From: Sipunculus nudus
Lineage: Eukaryota > Annelida > Sipuncula > Golfingiida > Sipunculidae
Length of the DNA: 64,000 nucleotides
Reading direction: 5' to 3'
Assembly: GCA_026874595.1 (NCBI GenBank)
Contig: CM049309.1
Location: forward strand, 51,558,079 to 51,622,078
The translations under genes and the position numbers were made by a program. The notes under the pieces are model-generated. The model made no database searches and had not been told where the DNA came from. It was given only the letters and a program-made list of their open reading frames with translations. Shown in pieces: positions 23,700 through 35,369 of the stretch; within the stretch, counting starts at the first letter, position 1; each line of letters begins with the position of its first letter.

Positions 23700-24985
23700 A
23701 CAACAGTAGAAAGATTGAAAGAAAAAGTAGGACAAAAGTAGAAAGATGGAATGAAAAAGTTGGACAAAAGTAGAAAGATGGAATGAAAAAGTAGGACAAA
23801 AGTAGAAAGATGGAAAGAAAAAGTAGGACAAAAGTAGAAAGATTGAAAGAAAAAGTAGGACAAAAGTAGAAAGATGGAATGAAAAAGTTGGACAAAAGTA
23901 GAAAGATGGAATGAAAAAGTAGGACAAAAGTAGAAAGATTGAAAGAAAAAGTAGGACAAAAGTAGAAAGATGGAATGAAAAGTAGGACAAAAGTAGAAAG
24001 ATGGAAAGAAAAAGTAGGACAAAAGAAGAAAGATTGAATGAAAAAGTTGGACAAAAGTAGAAAGATGGAATGAAAAAGTAGGACAAAAGTAGAAAGATGG
24101 AAAGAAAAAGTAGGACAAAAGAAGAAAGATTGAATGAAAAAGTTGGACAAAAGTAGAAAGATGGAATGAAAAAGTAGGACAAAAGTAGAAAGATGGAAAG
24201 AAAAAGTAGGACAAAAGTAGAAAGATTGAAAGAAAAAGTAGGACAAAAGTAGAAAGATGGAAAGAAAAACTATTGAACAACAGTAGAAAGATGGAATGAA
24301 AAGTAGGACAAAAGTAAAAAGATGGAAAGAAAAAATGGACAAAAGTAGAAAGATGGAATGAAAAAGTTGGACAAAAGTAGAAAGATGGAATGAAAAAGTA
24401 GGACAAAAGTAGAAAGATTGAAAGAAAAAGTAGGACAAAAGTAGAAAGATGGAATGAAAAAGTAGGACAAAAGTAGAAAGATTGAAAGAAAAAGTAGGAC
24501 AAAAGTAGAAAGATGGAATGAAAAGTAGGACAAAAGTAGAAAGATGGAAAGAAAAAGTAGGACAAAAGAAGGATGAAAAAATACAGGACAAAAGAAGAAA
24601 GCTGGAAGGAAAAGTATGACAAAAGTAGGAAGATGGATGGAAAAGGTAGGACAAATGTAGGAAGACAAAAAAAGTATTACATAAAATAGAAAGATGGAAG
24701 GATTAGTAAGACCAAAGTCGGGAGATGGATGGAAAAAAGTAGGACAAAAGTAGGAAAATGGAAGGAAAAAATAGGACAAATGTAGGAAGATGAAAAGAAA
24801 AAGCTGGACAAAAGTAGGATTATAGAAGGTACAAGAAGGAAGATGGAAGTAAAAGTAGGACAAAAATAGGAAGATGGAAGGAAAAATAGGATGAAAGTAG
24901 GAAGATTGGAGGAAAAAGTAGTCCAAAGTTAGGAAGATTGAAGGAAAATGTAGGACAACAGTAGAAAGATTGAGGGAAAAAGTAA
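23700..24985. repeat. 32-bp purine-rich minisatellite, about 40 units
   Basis: Tandem units carry the core GTAGGACAAAAGTAGAAAGA. The regular period is 32 bp up to about 24560, with occasional 31-bp units, then units degenerate to about 24985. Variants (GATTGAAAG, GATGGAATG, GATGGAAAG; GTAGG/GTTGG) form a local three-unit (96-bp) higher-order repeat: the rare GAAGAAAG variant recurs at 24025 and 24121. Because 32 is not divisible by 3 and no unit contains a minus-strand stop, all three minus frames are open for hundreds of codons (FYFCPTFSFHLSTF-type repeats). These are repeat artefacts, not genes. Confidence 0.95.
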
Positions 24986-26750
24986 GAAAAAAAAGTCAGG
25001 ATTTAAGATGGACTGTCGCCACACATGTAAAAACTTTACTGCAAAATGAAAAGTAGGAAAGTAGCAATTTTCATGAACAAAAAGGGCAAATAGGAACGAG
25101 GATAACAATCCTCTGTATGAAACGGTAAGCGACTGTTCAGAAAACAGTGTAACCAATTATATCCCGAGTTCTGGCAAAGAATAACGTTTCAGCTAAATCA
25201 GCAAATAAAGATTCATTCTGTTGTCTATAGAGCCGCGGTTTTCCCTTCTTCAAAACCTTAGGCAGCAGTCAAAATCTTTTGAACAGTTAAGCAATTTGCG
25301 GATTTATTGTAATTCAGTTCAAGTTATGTGGAACTTCAGATTAATTTCATTAAATTCCTTGTGTGAGAAAAATTTGAATTCCATTTAAAAAAATTGAACA
25401 ATTTAAATGAAATTTATAGTTCAAACGACGTGCAATCTTTGTATAACATGACATTTCACGGGCTTGTGAGCTCATACACTAAAACCAGTATGATAGAGGC
25501 ATCAGCATTTTCAGCTAATAACCATGGTCCTTGTAACATCCGTAGGAGTCATCTTTTTGTGACTTTATAGTCTCACGCACACACACACACTATTTGGCTA
25601 ATCTGTAAAATTATCAGCTCCTGCACAGCAACACGATGGAAAATAGGCATACACGAATATCTTTCCTTCGGTTCATCTGGGGACTTCAATACCTCCTCAG
25701 GTCCGATTTATATCAGTTAAATTGAACATAATTCATGCAATTTTACCTTCAATTTAAATTCATTTCTTATTTAATTCTCGATTGAAATATGCTGAAAGCA
25801 GACACGCACGAGATGGCGACGACCGGTTTGAATCTGATTAATCTCCAGCTGCTCGCGTAATATTTATTGCATCCGTGTTCATTAACACCTATATGACGCT
25901 ATGAACAAGATATCTCTGATTCCCCATTTCTTAACTCCTTTCTGAAGGTTCTGCGATATCTTGATACACACGTGGTGATATTGTTATTACCTTAGCATTC
26001 ACAATTATAGATAGTTTGTTAATTTACGTAAACACGCTTGTCGTTTTACTGTTGTTGCTCTTAATGTTCTTTGTTGCCATGGTAATAAATGTTCTGCATC
26101 TTACATCTGGATATAGAAAGCCAAGCAGAAAGGAAATTTGTCTCTTTTAAAAAGGGAGAACAAATACCATCCAACCAACTGCCATGTCCTTCGGGAGGAT
26201 AGTCAAGTAAATTTTCCCAGATGTTGCGGTGCTATATTAATTGCTGCATTCAGGCCGTCGAGGTAACTTGAAACACCGCCCCAGGGAAGTTAGACAGTGC
26301 TGGTACAGACATTATCAGAGCATGCAAATAGCCATGGAAGCCCAGAAATAGGGACACCCCAGTCCGCGGGCAATGAGGCTTTTAAATCCATTTTCATTGA
26401 TATCTTGAATTCCCATATGGTATAGGTTACAACGGTACAAGGCATCTAAAATGCCCTCTGAAAATAGAAGCCACAGTGCTCAGAACCTCAAGAAATTGCC
26501 GTACAAAATCAATAAGCGAGTAATTAAGAAAGTGACTGGTACTTTGGGGTATTTTTGGTCTTCTATTGATGTGAAGACTGAATAACCGCGTTGTATTGAT
26601 CCAAAGCAGGAAGTGTTAGCTTCAGCCGTATGGATAATTCAACAATCGAATGGTGATAATTGATGCTGAAAATATCCCTGTGGTGTGAACAGTATTGTTA
26701 ATAATTTGTAATGGGTCAATAGGTCATCCTGCTGCTGTGAGGTTGCTCAC
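24986..26750. other. putative intron, non-coding
   Basis: A 44-codon ATG frame at 26451-26585 (+), starting MPSENRSHSAQNLKKL and very basic, is noted but unsupported. No repeats besides short CACACA near 25576. Confidence 0.4.
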
Positions 26751-26995
26751 TCCTTGTTTTGTGATAGGGTGCTAGTAATAGTAGGGCAGGGGAGATATCT
26801 CTCATACAATGGATCGGACACTGAACCCGATTGTGCTGACGATTTTACCTGATACATCATATATATGAGTGTGTAATTATGCCCACATCCCGTAATTTTA
26901 TCATTTGTCAGAAATATCACTTTCACAGCAATCCACTTATGGAGGTATGATGCTTGTAGTTTCGCATTGCACATGAAACAGAGGAAGACGTACAA
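26751..26995 (-). CDS. candidate internal exon, phase-compatible with 23035-23449
   Basis: A minus frame ends at a good donor (AACAAGGA|GTGAGC) in phase 2. The acceptor of the 23449 exon supplies the single base needed, so the junction codon is GAG. The peptide before the donor includes SAQSGSVSDPLYERYLP and TSTLSQNK. The 5' boundary is unclear: candidate acceptors include a TATCAG|GTAAAA near 26850 and others further upstream, so the start given is only the limit of the open frame. If real, the intron to the next exon is 3.3 kb and contains the minisatellite. The protein family is unknown. Confidence 0.3.
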
Positions 26996-28063
26996 CAGCC
27001 TTCGTTAAAACAGTGTTATCTGTATTCTTACACTAAAGCCTGTCATTGGTATATTAGTGTTTGTTTGGAATTAAGTAAATTTGACGTACCGGTAAAAATG
27101 ATGAAATACAAATATATCTCATACCAGTATTTTAATATACATATATACATGTATATGTGTTTGTGTAACATATATTTATTAATCAAAAAGAAAAATGACA
27201 TATATAAAGGACAATGTAAAGAAAGCTTATATTTTGAATTGTGAGTCCATTTAATAATATCGTATTATTTGTACTTAAATGGAATATGTATAAATTAACC
27301 CGGAAGAATTTAATGCTCTATTTACGAACGGATACTGGTTGTGTGAATTATGCATGGTTAATTTTTAGTAAAATCTTATCTAGACTTTTGAAAGGAAATT
27401 TATACAGGTTTACGTCTACTGGTTGTATTCGGTCTAAATAATAATTATTGCCATAAATACACTCAAGCATAACTTTGCCAGAGAAAAGATTATCATTGCA
27501 TTTTATGCCATATCTAATTGCCAATGAATTAAGCGACAAACATTGAGCTTACCACGAGAAATTATCAGTCTGCAGCAGCCTCTCTGGATTACGTCATTTC
27601 CGGCACAAAAAAATAGAATTTACAAAGTTAGGTCGAATGTTACTTCCTCTGTTTAATCATGCAGATTTCTTTTGTTATATATAGTATGTTCTTTCGACCC
27701 TGAAAAGTCTGGCTTTAATGTAGTGTGATGCAGCCTGTTTCCGAAGCTATTAATTGGTTTCAGTTAAGGTAGGTTTCTCTTCCTGTCAAGAAGTTATATA
27801 TTGTTGTTTTTATTTAATCATTTTTTTTTGTCACCATATCCGTTCATCACATAACTGGATAGAGGGAGCTATAAAATTGAACAGGCACGTTTGATAATCA
27901 CTGAAATTAAGATTTGCTAGTTCCACATACGAGTCCAGAAAGGAAAAGCGGAATACACACATAATGCTATGTAGGTATTTATGTTGATTTTCTTAAATGA
28001 AAAGCCGCATGTTTATAACTTTCCTTTGGCCTTTGTTTTTTTTTTAATCCTGCAAGTTAATGG

Positions 28064-28110
<47 letters not shown>

Positions 28111-28162
28111 ATCCTGCAAGTTAATGGTTATATATATATATATATATATAAGGTATGTCTCT

Positions 28163-28208
<46 letters not shown>

Positions 28209-29836
28209 GTCTCTTGTATAGATGTTATAGATCTTTTAAATATTTCAATTTACATATTGCTTTGAGACTTGGTTAAATAACCTTGACGTCATGCCTCGAT
28301 CTGGACCAAGCTTTGGGTCAGATGGGAACACCATGCTCAAGGGTCACGGCGGCCATGTTTTACCGTAAACATCCATTAACGCATGGTTTCATAACCATAA
28401 CCTGCCCATATCACCACATCAGACATGAAGTTACATGTCTGGCATGAGTTGTAAAGGCTAATTTGAATATCTACGTCTTCTCATCCCTGGCAATTTGGGG
28501 GTCTTATTGTTTTCCTGCCAAGCCATGTGGTAGAACATTAAAACGGTCGGCCAATATCCCAGCTAACCGAGGCTTAAGGAATGTTCATTGTAGAATCTCA
28601 GAAAGTCAGACAATTCCTCATTATTCCTTATTGGGATAATACCGGCAATGACGGATTTATCTGATTGATTGTTTAAGATTTTTGTATTTTAGGCTTAAAT
28701 TATAGCGAGATTTAACAGAGGCGGAAGAGAATCCATAGCCATGGATGTGAAACGGTCTCCTTTGATTGTGGCCTATATTGCATTGGTAAAATTAATGGGC
28801 AGGATAACACGGTAGAAGACCCGGGACAACTCTTTGGTCATAGATCAATACCGTCCATAAAAATACCGACAAATAAAATTAGTAAGCTTGGTCATATTTG
28901 CTGCTTTCTCACGTCCGGTTACAAGTATTAAGGGGGTCTATTCACATAACAGGCATGTTACATGTACATGCAATATAATGTGTTCTCCTTAAAATACCAT
29001 GGTATCTGTGAATGTTATGTTCTAAAACCGTGTCCTTACTCCTGTGCAGAATTGGAAATAGGCTTGCACCGGGCGCGAACAGTGGCGCAAAACAATGACC
29101 ATGCAACCTGGTGCCCGTACCGCGCAACTTCACAAGTCAAGACTTTTCATGCTTCAAAACGTGTTTCTTCTGTGTCTTCTATCATCTTTCTTCTCTTAGT
29201 TTTGGAGTTTTGCACCCGCTAGTTCGGACCTATAGTCATGCACTTGTTATAATGAACAGAAACATGTGTACTGTGTTTACTTCACACAGGACCATAACAG
29301 CATATAAAACAGGTTACTCGGAGATAGTAAATACGTGTGCCGGGATTATCTGCTTGGAAAACTGGGACAAGGGGGTTGGGGTGGGAATGAATAGCTTGAG
29401 ATAATACATATATTATTGCAAATGATTATTTACCTTTAAAATATAGTATTGATTGCAAAAACTTATTCTGATTATGTCGGTTTTATAAGTAAATCAGGTT
29501 TACGTAACTATTTTCTCTGATAGGACTGCATATTCTGGTTGTTTAAAATGTATAACTTTACTGTCTTTCGAAGGACTGTGGGAATTAATATTGATACTAT
29601 TAATAAATGACGAATGTTATTGTCTTTTACTTGTCAGTGGAATTAAAGTTCATTAAAGTGTGATGTGTCTATGCTCGATATATGTGAGGACAGGGCTATC
29701 CACACGGACTATGTGTATACGGTACGGTACATTTAGGAGAAATAAACAGCGACCTTGGAGGAATCAGGGATATGTTGCACGGGGCGTATAGGAATGCCAT
29801 CAGGTATCACTAGGAGCTTCTGTTTTACTTACACAG
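26996..29836. other. non-coding DNA with composite (TA)n region
   Basis: A plus-strand acceptor-like site (CCGTGTCCTTACTCCTGTGCAG|) at about 29049 opens a 58-codon frame to 29222 (TVAQNNDHATWCPYRAT), but no donor or partner was found. Otherwise nothing beyond the microsatellite. Confidence 0.35.
28045..28222. repeat. composite (TA)n tracts with duplicated flanks
   Basis: TTAATCCTGCAAGTTAATGG occurs on two successive TA runs (about 28044 and 28107), and AAGGTATGTCTCTTGTATA occurs on the next two boundaries (about 28150 and 28202). The three (TA)n blocks (28065-28107, 28129-28150, 28165-28202) therefore alternate with duplicated unique flanks. Confidence 0.85.
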
Positions 29837-29914
29837 TGGCTGCAGTGACTGAAAATGATAACACACCTGCTGACCCAGCAGCTGCTAATGCTTGTCTGGC
29901 TGCATTAATTCCTG
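29837..29914 (+). CDS. candidate symmetric internal exon (phase 1-1)
   Basis: A strong acceptor (CTTCTGTTTTACTTACACAG|) and strong donor (ATTCCTG|GTGAGTGT) bound 78 nt. In phase 1 the frame reads AAVTENDNTPADPAAANA then CLAALIP. Being symmetric it could be skipped or inserted without a frame change. Phase 1 matches the candidate exons at 15089 and 15986, 14 kb upstream on the same strand, though that link is unproven. Composition (A, P, N, T-rich) suggests a linker. The family is unknown. Confidence 0.35.
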
Positions 29915-31699
29915 GTGAGTGTACCAGGCCGCAGTACTCACCTGGTATAATGACCAGTTCCACGACCCACCGTCCTTACTGCTGAACCCGTATAATTATA
30001 CAGCTGACCAGAAACACGGACAGTCTGGTAAACGTGGCTTATATATTCAACAATCCTGATAAATTTAGCTTACGAGTCTCAGATAAAATCGCAAATCACG
30101 CCCATAAACGCAGGCGGTTTAGCCTGTAATCGCGGCTATACTACGAGATTTAGTCTATGAACGCTGGTCTGCTCTCTGGCCTAGCTTACAAATGTTGATA
30201 TTATCTCAGATGTAGCTGTAAACGCGGGCACCCAGAGATCCATCTTATAGATAGGTACTCAATATTTCAATTATAAACGTATGCGTCAACAAATATCTTG
30301 TATGTGGAAAAATAGCTGATCCTGCAGGGCAAACATAGGAAATGTGCTTCTTTATCAATTTGCTATACATCCAAAATCCTTTTTGCCGGCACGGCTCGTT
30401 TTGCCCGAGGAATCGATCGTTTTGTCCATTATATTATCAGAGTTTCTTTACTAGTCATGAATGTGTCATAAAATACAGATTATTTTACACAATTTCTTAA
30501 ATTGACGATATTGATTCAAGGGAGTATCACGATAATGCAAGGTTTTTGAAAAATTAACATCGTTTCATGAGCTGCGTCTTAATATATGTAAACGGGGTTT
30601 CATGCATATATCACCTAATTAAGATACTGCATGCGGGAATCTTAGCAGTGACTTTCCGCGTCAGGTTATCCAAAATATATTCTTTAGGCCGTTTCCATGA
30701 CTGAAATTGAAAGACCGCTGGTTAATTACCACTATTAAATCTTTAACTGTACATATTTCTTAATGCACTGTGATTAAACTGGATTTACTGTCAAGTCATG
30801 AAGTTTCTCAGCATCCATTTACTGCGCAAATGAGTAGTTTATAAAATATGTATATTCTGCATAAATCTTATATTAATGAACACTGAGGATAGCCCATTAA
30901 CGTCTGATGCGAGTTTTTTAGGTAAAGAAGCAAATTATTGCTTTTGTCTGCATTAGCTCGGGTTAATTTTAAGTATCCTTATATAAGTGTTCTTAAATGT
31001 TGATATATATCAAAATATTTCAGTTGCCATACATGTGAGCATATTCAATATTGGTTAATGTATATTTTGTCAGATATGATCGCAGAAAGAAATGTTAACT
31101 GACCGATTAAGAGACCTATCTTGCAAGAACATTCAACATTCAAATAAAAGAATGTTCACAACTGGTCCCTTGTTCACTATCCATCTTCCTCATCGAGTTT
31201 ATTGTATGAGACAATGACTTCCAACGAAAAGAAAGTGACGCATAAAGGAGTAGAGTGTGTCCGTTGACATTTAAAGATATTGATGATATCTTTAAGCAGA
31301 GATGACAGTGTAAAACAAGCTTTTTGTGCCAAATGCTGTTTAATGAATTCTCCAATTAGCTTTTCCAATCTTCTCTTCAGCTGCACGGAGAATAATCAGA
31401 GCTATTTTCTGTCATGCTGTTGAGATCTGACTAGAGAGCTCCCGGAGCTGTTGTTCCAGGGTTGTTTCATCCGAGTTTGAATGACAAATTTCCTTACATG
31501 CCTCACGCTTGCTTTTAATTATACTTCCAAAGTCGAAGCTACATGGTGTTTGAGTGGATAGCTTATAATCTTAACTAACCATGCCCACTCAGCAAAATCT
31601 AAATGCATCTAGTTACATTTCATTATTTTTATGTTTTCATATGTTTATCATTTTTCGTCCTCAGTAGACAACTCCTATTCCTTGAGTTTAATACAGAAT
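29915..31699. other. non-coding DNA
   Basis: It contains a degenerate motif array at 30028-30290. Nothing else recognised. Confidence 0.4.
30028..30290. repeat. degenerate minisatellite, period about 55-60 bp
   Basis: The motif R-T-R-AACG-N-NGG recurs as GTAAACGTGG (30028), ATAAACGCAGG (30104), ATGAACGCTGG (30157), GTAAACGCGGG (30218) and ATAAACGTATG (30273). The spacer sequence is poorly conserved. Confidence 0.35.
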
Positions 31700-31740
31700 G
31701 GGTCATTTACCTTGACCACTAGAGTGACCCTAGTTGACCC
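31700..31740. promoter_or_regulatory. nuclear-receptor half-site cluster with a DR4
   Basis: TGACCC-TAGT-TGACCC (31725-31740) is a perfect DR4 of GGGTCA half-sites on the minus strand. A TTGACC (31712-31717) and a GGGTCA (31700-31705) lie just upstream. Function is inference. Confidence 0.25.
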
Positions 31741-32227
31741 ACTTCAGATCCGCGAGCTCATTGGGACAAACGACCATTAAGCTCTGCAGCTGCTCGTAAA
31801 TGCCTAGAGAGTCTTGATATCCGGATTGGAGTGACCCTTGCTGATCATTGGTAAATCGACCCTTGCTTTAACGTCAGAAATGCTGGAGTACTATGCTGTA
31901 GCAATGGCGTCCTGAATGTCTTCAATATCAGGATTCCCCGTGACCTCTTGAGGTTCATTCTTCTGTATTTGACCGCCGATTCCATTAACCCAGAGATTCC
32001 AATCACTCTGTGAACAGTTCAGTTAAAGTGGTTCATTAAGAAAATGTCGCGAATTAATAAACGTAATCTCTTAAATAGTTTATAAAAAATAAACCAAAAA
32101 GCGCCTGCCCCACATTAAATAGGATAACCGGTGCTCCAGAGGCAGCGGAAATCTTGCGCTTCTAAAGAAGCTATATATACTGATTTAACCGCTGCCTGGA
32201 ATGACTGGTTATGATGGACTAAGATAC

Positions 32228-32237
32228 AAGATGGCGG
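32228..32237 (+). promoter_or_regulatory. YY1-type motif AAGATGGCGG
   Basis: This motif marks many animal promoters near the transcription start. Here it precedes a candidate first exon by about 85 bp. It also contains an ATG opening a 14-codon frame. Confidence 0.3.
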
Positions 32238-32320
32238 GTCGGTGTCTGCTGGATAACTTCGTGCGTATGATGTGACTAGCAGCTATTCAAATGCCAGATA
32301 AGAAAGAGGGGACAGGCAAC

Positions 32321-32424
32321 ATGGCTGCACCCATGGCTGTGCTTCAAGCGCCGCTTGATGACCGTTTTATGGTATATCTCAAAACTGTGCAACCGTTTGT
32401 GGCTTTCTTGGCTGTTATTAATTG
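32321..32424 (+). CDS. candidate first coding exon
   Basis: An ATG in near-ideal context (GGCAACATGGCT) starts MAAPMAVLQAPLDDRFMV. The frame runs 34 codons plus 2 nt to a moderate donor (TTAATTG|GTAAAC); read through, it stops one codon later. Codon choice looks coding. A YY1-type motif lies upstream in a relatively CpG-rich stretch. No downstream exon with the needed phase was identified, and the family is unknown. It could also be a short ORF in a 5' leader. Confidence 0.3.
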
Positions 32425-32551
32425 GTAAACATCGTAGGTTATCTGGACCCGATAATAATGTAGATTCCTTGTCGAATCAGTTGTGTGTCGCGTTTATCTC
32501 GCGAAATACTGGGCGCAACCACATTTGCTATTAATCATGTGACCATTTCAG

Positions 32552-32750
32552 CCAATCATAGAGGATGATACTTCCAGCACCGGGTCTCATCTTATTGGTC
32601 TAATATACATTGCTCCCCTCTCGTGTTGGGACCCAGAAAGCCAGACCAAAACCTATAGGTTAAGCGCAGTGTAAAGAGCGTAATGCTAACCGTATTATTT
32701 ATATCCACGTGTATATAATGAGGTGGTCCGCCGGTCGTTCTCCAGTCAGA
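32552..32750 (+). promoter_or_regulatory. CCAAT / E-box / TATA / Inr promoter-like cluster
   Basis: CCAAT at 32552-32556 (inside CAGCCAATCA) and an inverted CCAAT (ATTGGT) at about 32595 are followed by CACGTG at 32706-32711, TATATAAT at 32712-32719 and an initiator-like TCCAGTC/TCAGAG at 32741-32750. The spacing fits a TATA promoter. A leader could splice at AACAG|GTAATC (about 32816). Confidence 0.3.
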
Positions 32751-32820
32751 GGACCCACAGCTTTTCAAATGACAAAAGTTCGCGTTGATGCACGCATAAC
32801 CAACAAACAATAACAGGTAA

Positions 32821-33193
32821 TCCTACCTACTTCCGCACATGGGCAATCAACTGCAGCCTTTTACTGTTTGTTAAGCGTGTTTACTAACAGCTTATAGATG
32901 AATAATCTCATATTTATCCATCACAGGGGGTTTATCAATAGGGATTGGTTAAAGTCAGCCAGAAATAAAAAAATGTTACCAAAATGGCAGGTAAATGGGT
33001 GGCTTTAAGGTTGGTTTTATTCATATTTGATAAATCGGTTCATCCACTCTAGCGTAAACCACTGATGCCTGCCCATGGACAGTCTAGCTGATTATGAAAC
33101 ACTTTTTTGTGTTTTTTTCAAACACAGCATTTTTCAAACAGCATTTGAAAACCAAAACTACATGTATTTCATAGCCGTGACCTTTCTATACTA
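32821..33193. other. non-coding DNA
   Basis: Nothing recognised beyond a short TGTGTTT/AAACACA hairpin near 33110. Confidence 0.4.
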
Positions 33194-34063
33194 TTAAAGG
33201 GTCCCAATCACCTATAAAGAATGTTAATGAATTATAACGAAAATACCTTCTTCCCTAAAAAATATACCTGGACCTGCCAAAATATTGCCTTGAAACCGTT
33301 TGCTAACTCCTGTAAACGAGTGTTAAAAATAGTGGATCGGGCGCGATCGCAGGTGTCAACATAAATACAGCCCGTTGGGCCGTGTGCGTCACGGAGCCAC
33401 AACACGTGTCAATCAGGACTGAATTGGGCAAAAAAAGTTAATACATGTTCCCGCTTGCTAAAACACCGCGTGATGCGGCTCACAATCGGACCTCCGGTCA
33501 CGCGGCCTTGTTATGGCAAACAGACATGTGGACAGGGTTTACCAACACACAGAGCCATAACAAGGTGTTAAACAGCCGTATTTGAGGTACTGGGAAACTT
33601 TTGTATAAAGCTAAACTGAACTTATAGTGTTAAAGAATATGCATAATATTGCGCCTGATTATATATGTCTCTTTTAGATCACCTTCCGCCAAAGGTCGCT
33701 TCTTTATACTTGAAACATACCTCTTCCAGTTAAGCAACTGTGGTGACGCCGGGGCTATAGGTATCTCAATGGATTTTGTCACATTACAAGAAAATGGCTT
33801 CTGATCGCACTGAACTTACGCTTGCTCACCAGATTTTGATTATTTTTATGTCCACCTTGCAAAAAAACCAATCGATTTGGCTAAAAACAGCTGTAATTCA
33901 ACAGGTTTCAAGTGCCTATACCAAAGCCCTTCAGCATATTTATACCTGCACAATTTGTGTATTTAGAAATCCGGTGTACTGTGGGGAAAGGATTTCTTAA
34001 CCCCAATCCCTAACAAGTAGAGTCGGACTTTTCTGAGTAAGATTCTGCGCACTGTACCTTTAA
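33194..34063. mobile_element. possible second TTAA-type element
   Basis: The left end TTAAAGGGTCCCAATCACCTA matches the TIR of the MITE family at 8955. The right end is uncertain: ACTGTACCTTTAA at 34051-34063 gives only a short TTAAAGG match. The interior differs from the other copies. It holds a 12-bp stem hairpin (33506-33565) and a 74-codon frame (33776-34000) that includes MASDRTELTLAHQILI. If real, it is a different element using the same terminus. Confidence 0.25.
33506..33565. repeat. 12-bp inverted repeat, 36-nt loop
   Basis: CCTTGTTATGGC (33506-33517) and GCCATAACAAGG (33554-33565) are exact reverse complements. Confidence 0.8.
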
Positions 34064-35369
34064 GATTAGATTTTTATAAAAAGTGAAACCACTCTGAAAA
34101 TATTATCTGGCCTGCGTCTGTATTGAGGATTCTTAATTATATTTCTGTCTCTTTGTAACATTCAAATCAGTTATTCGCGGTCCACGCTCATTTCATCGAG
34201 CATGACTGGCGTTACACTGCAGACCGGCGCCAGACTTTCCACTCTATGCGCTTCCATGTATGAACAACGATTGGAAATAACGGTGCTACCGGGTTCATAA
34301 CAGCATGAACAACTTTCGACAGGTTCGTGGGTGTTAAAATTGCAGCTAAATTTGTCTGCAGATGTTCAGTGCATAACTCGTGTTAAAATTGGTTGCATAC
34401 TTTATTGGACACTGTCGATGATTAGATAACACGTGTTTCCATATCACCGTTTGTAATTGTTAATCTTTCGGTTGGGACACCAGATCAAAGCGATTTTCGC
34501 TTCAGTGCCATGGTTCTAATTGTTAGAGGTAACACTGATTAGTTCTTTTGGGGATGAGAATCTATTTTGAGGAGTTTCCGCATGCCCTGTCACGATATTG
34601 ATTTTTAGGTCAAAGGTCACAATGTAGATGCCTGATGGAGCAGCGGGATTTCACCGTAAGCGCTGCCGCCACACATGGAATAGCCCCACCGACCTATCCA
34701 ATTTACTCCATGGCAAGTCCTGTGTAAATTGTATTTTTACCATAGGGGACTTGATCCCAATGGCCCCTGGTCTAAATACCCAGTGCTGTCATGTAGGAAG
34801 GCCTGACCGTGTAATAAGGCTGACCTAGATGTCAGGCACGCCCAATTTTATACCCAAAAGTGGTATTCTGGGATCCAGTTTAACAAATATGACAGAATTT
34901 TGGTCCCTTTTGGTAGCAATAAGTATATTTGTATCGTAATCGAGGTGGTTCGTTTTCATTTTAAAAGGCTTTGCAGTTCTACATTGTTATCCAGTTTGGT
35001 AAGGATTACACATTTCCAGCAATTTATATTTGATAAAAGTACCGTCCGATTTTCTGTTACCAGTGAATTACATCACAAACACCCGATAATTGTAGTTCAT
35101 TTTTATTTAGTTATAGGGTTTTCAAGTTTCCAATTATTCTCCGTCACATATAGCCCTAGTTCCCGTGCTTTCTACCAACGCTAAGCAGAGTCAAGGATAT
35201 TTACGGCGCATATATGCAGTTACCTCACATCAGGCTACATTTATTTGGTAGCTTATTATGTGTCATATGCAAAACCACAGCAAGGTTTTAATAACTCTGT
35301 ATCTGCTCAGGGTCTATACAAACATGTACGTGATTGGAGCCAGTTGGAAAGATGTTTGAGTACCGCCAA
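34064..35369. other. non-coding DNA
   Basis: GC-moderate open frame at 34628-34828 (+) without splice or motif support. TTTATT at 35240-35245 could serve as polyadenylation signal (minus) for the 35370 exon. Confidence 0.35.

Noticed and set aside
23611-24926. Minus-strand open frames of 180-347 codons rich in F, S, L and T
   Set aside because: They are translations of the 32-bp tandem array in three frames, with no start context and repeats explained by the DNA period.
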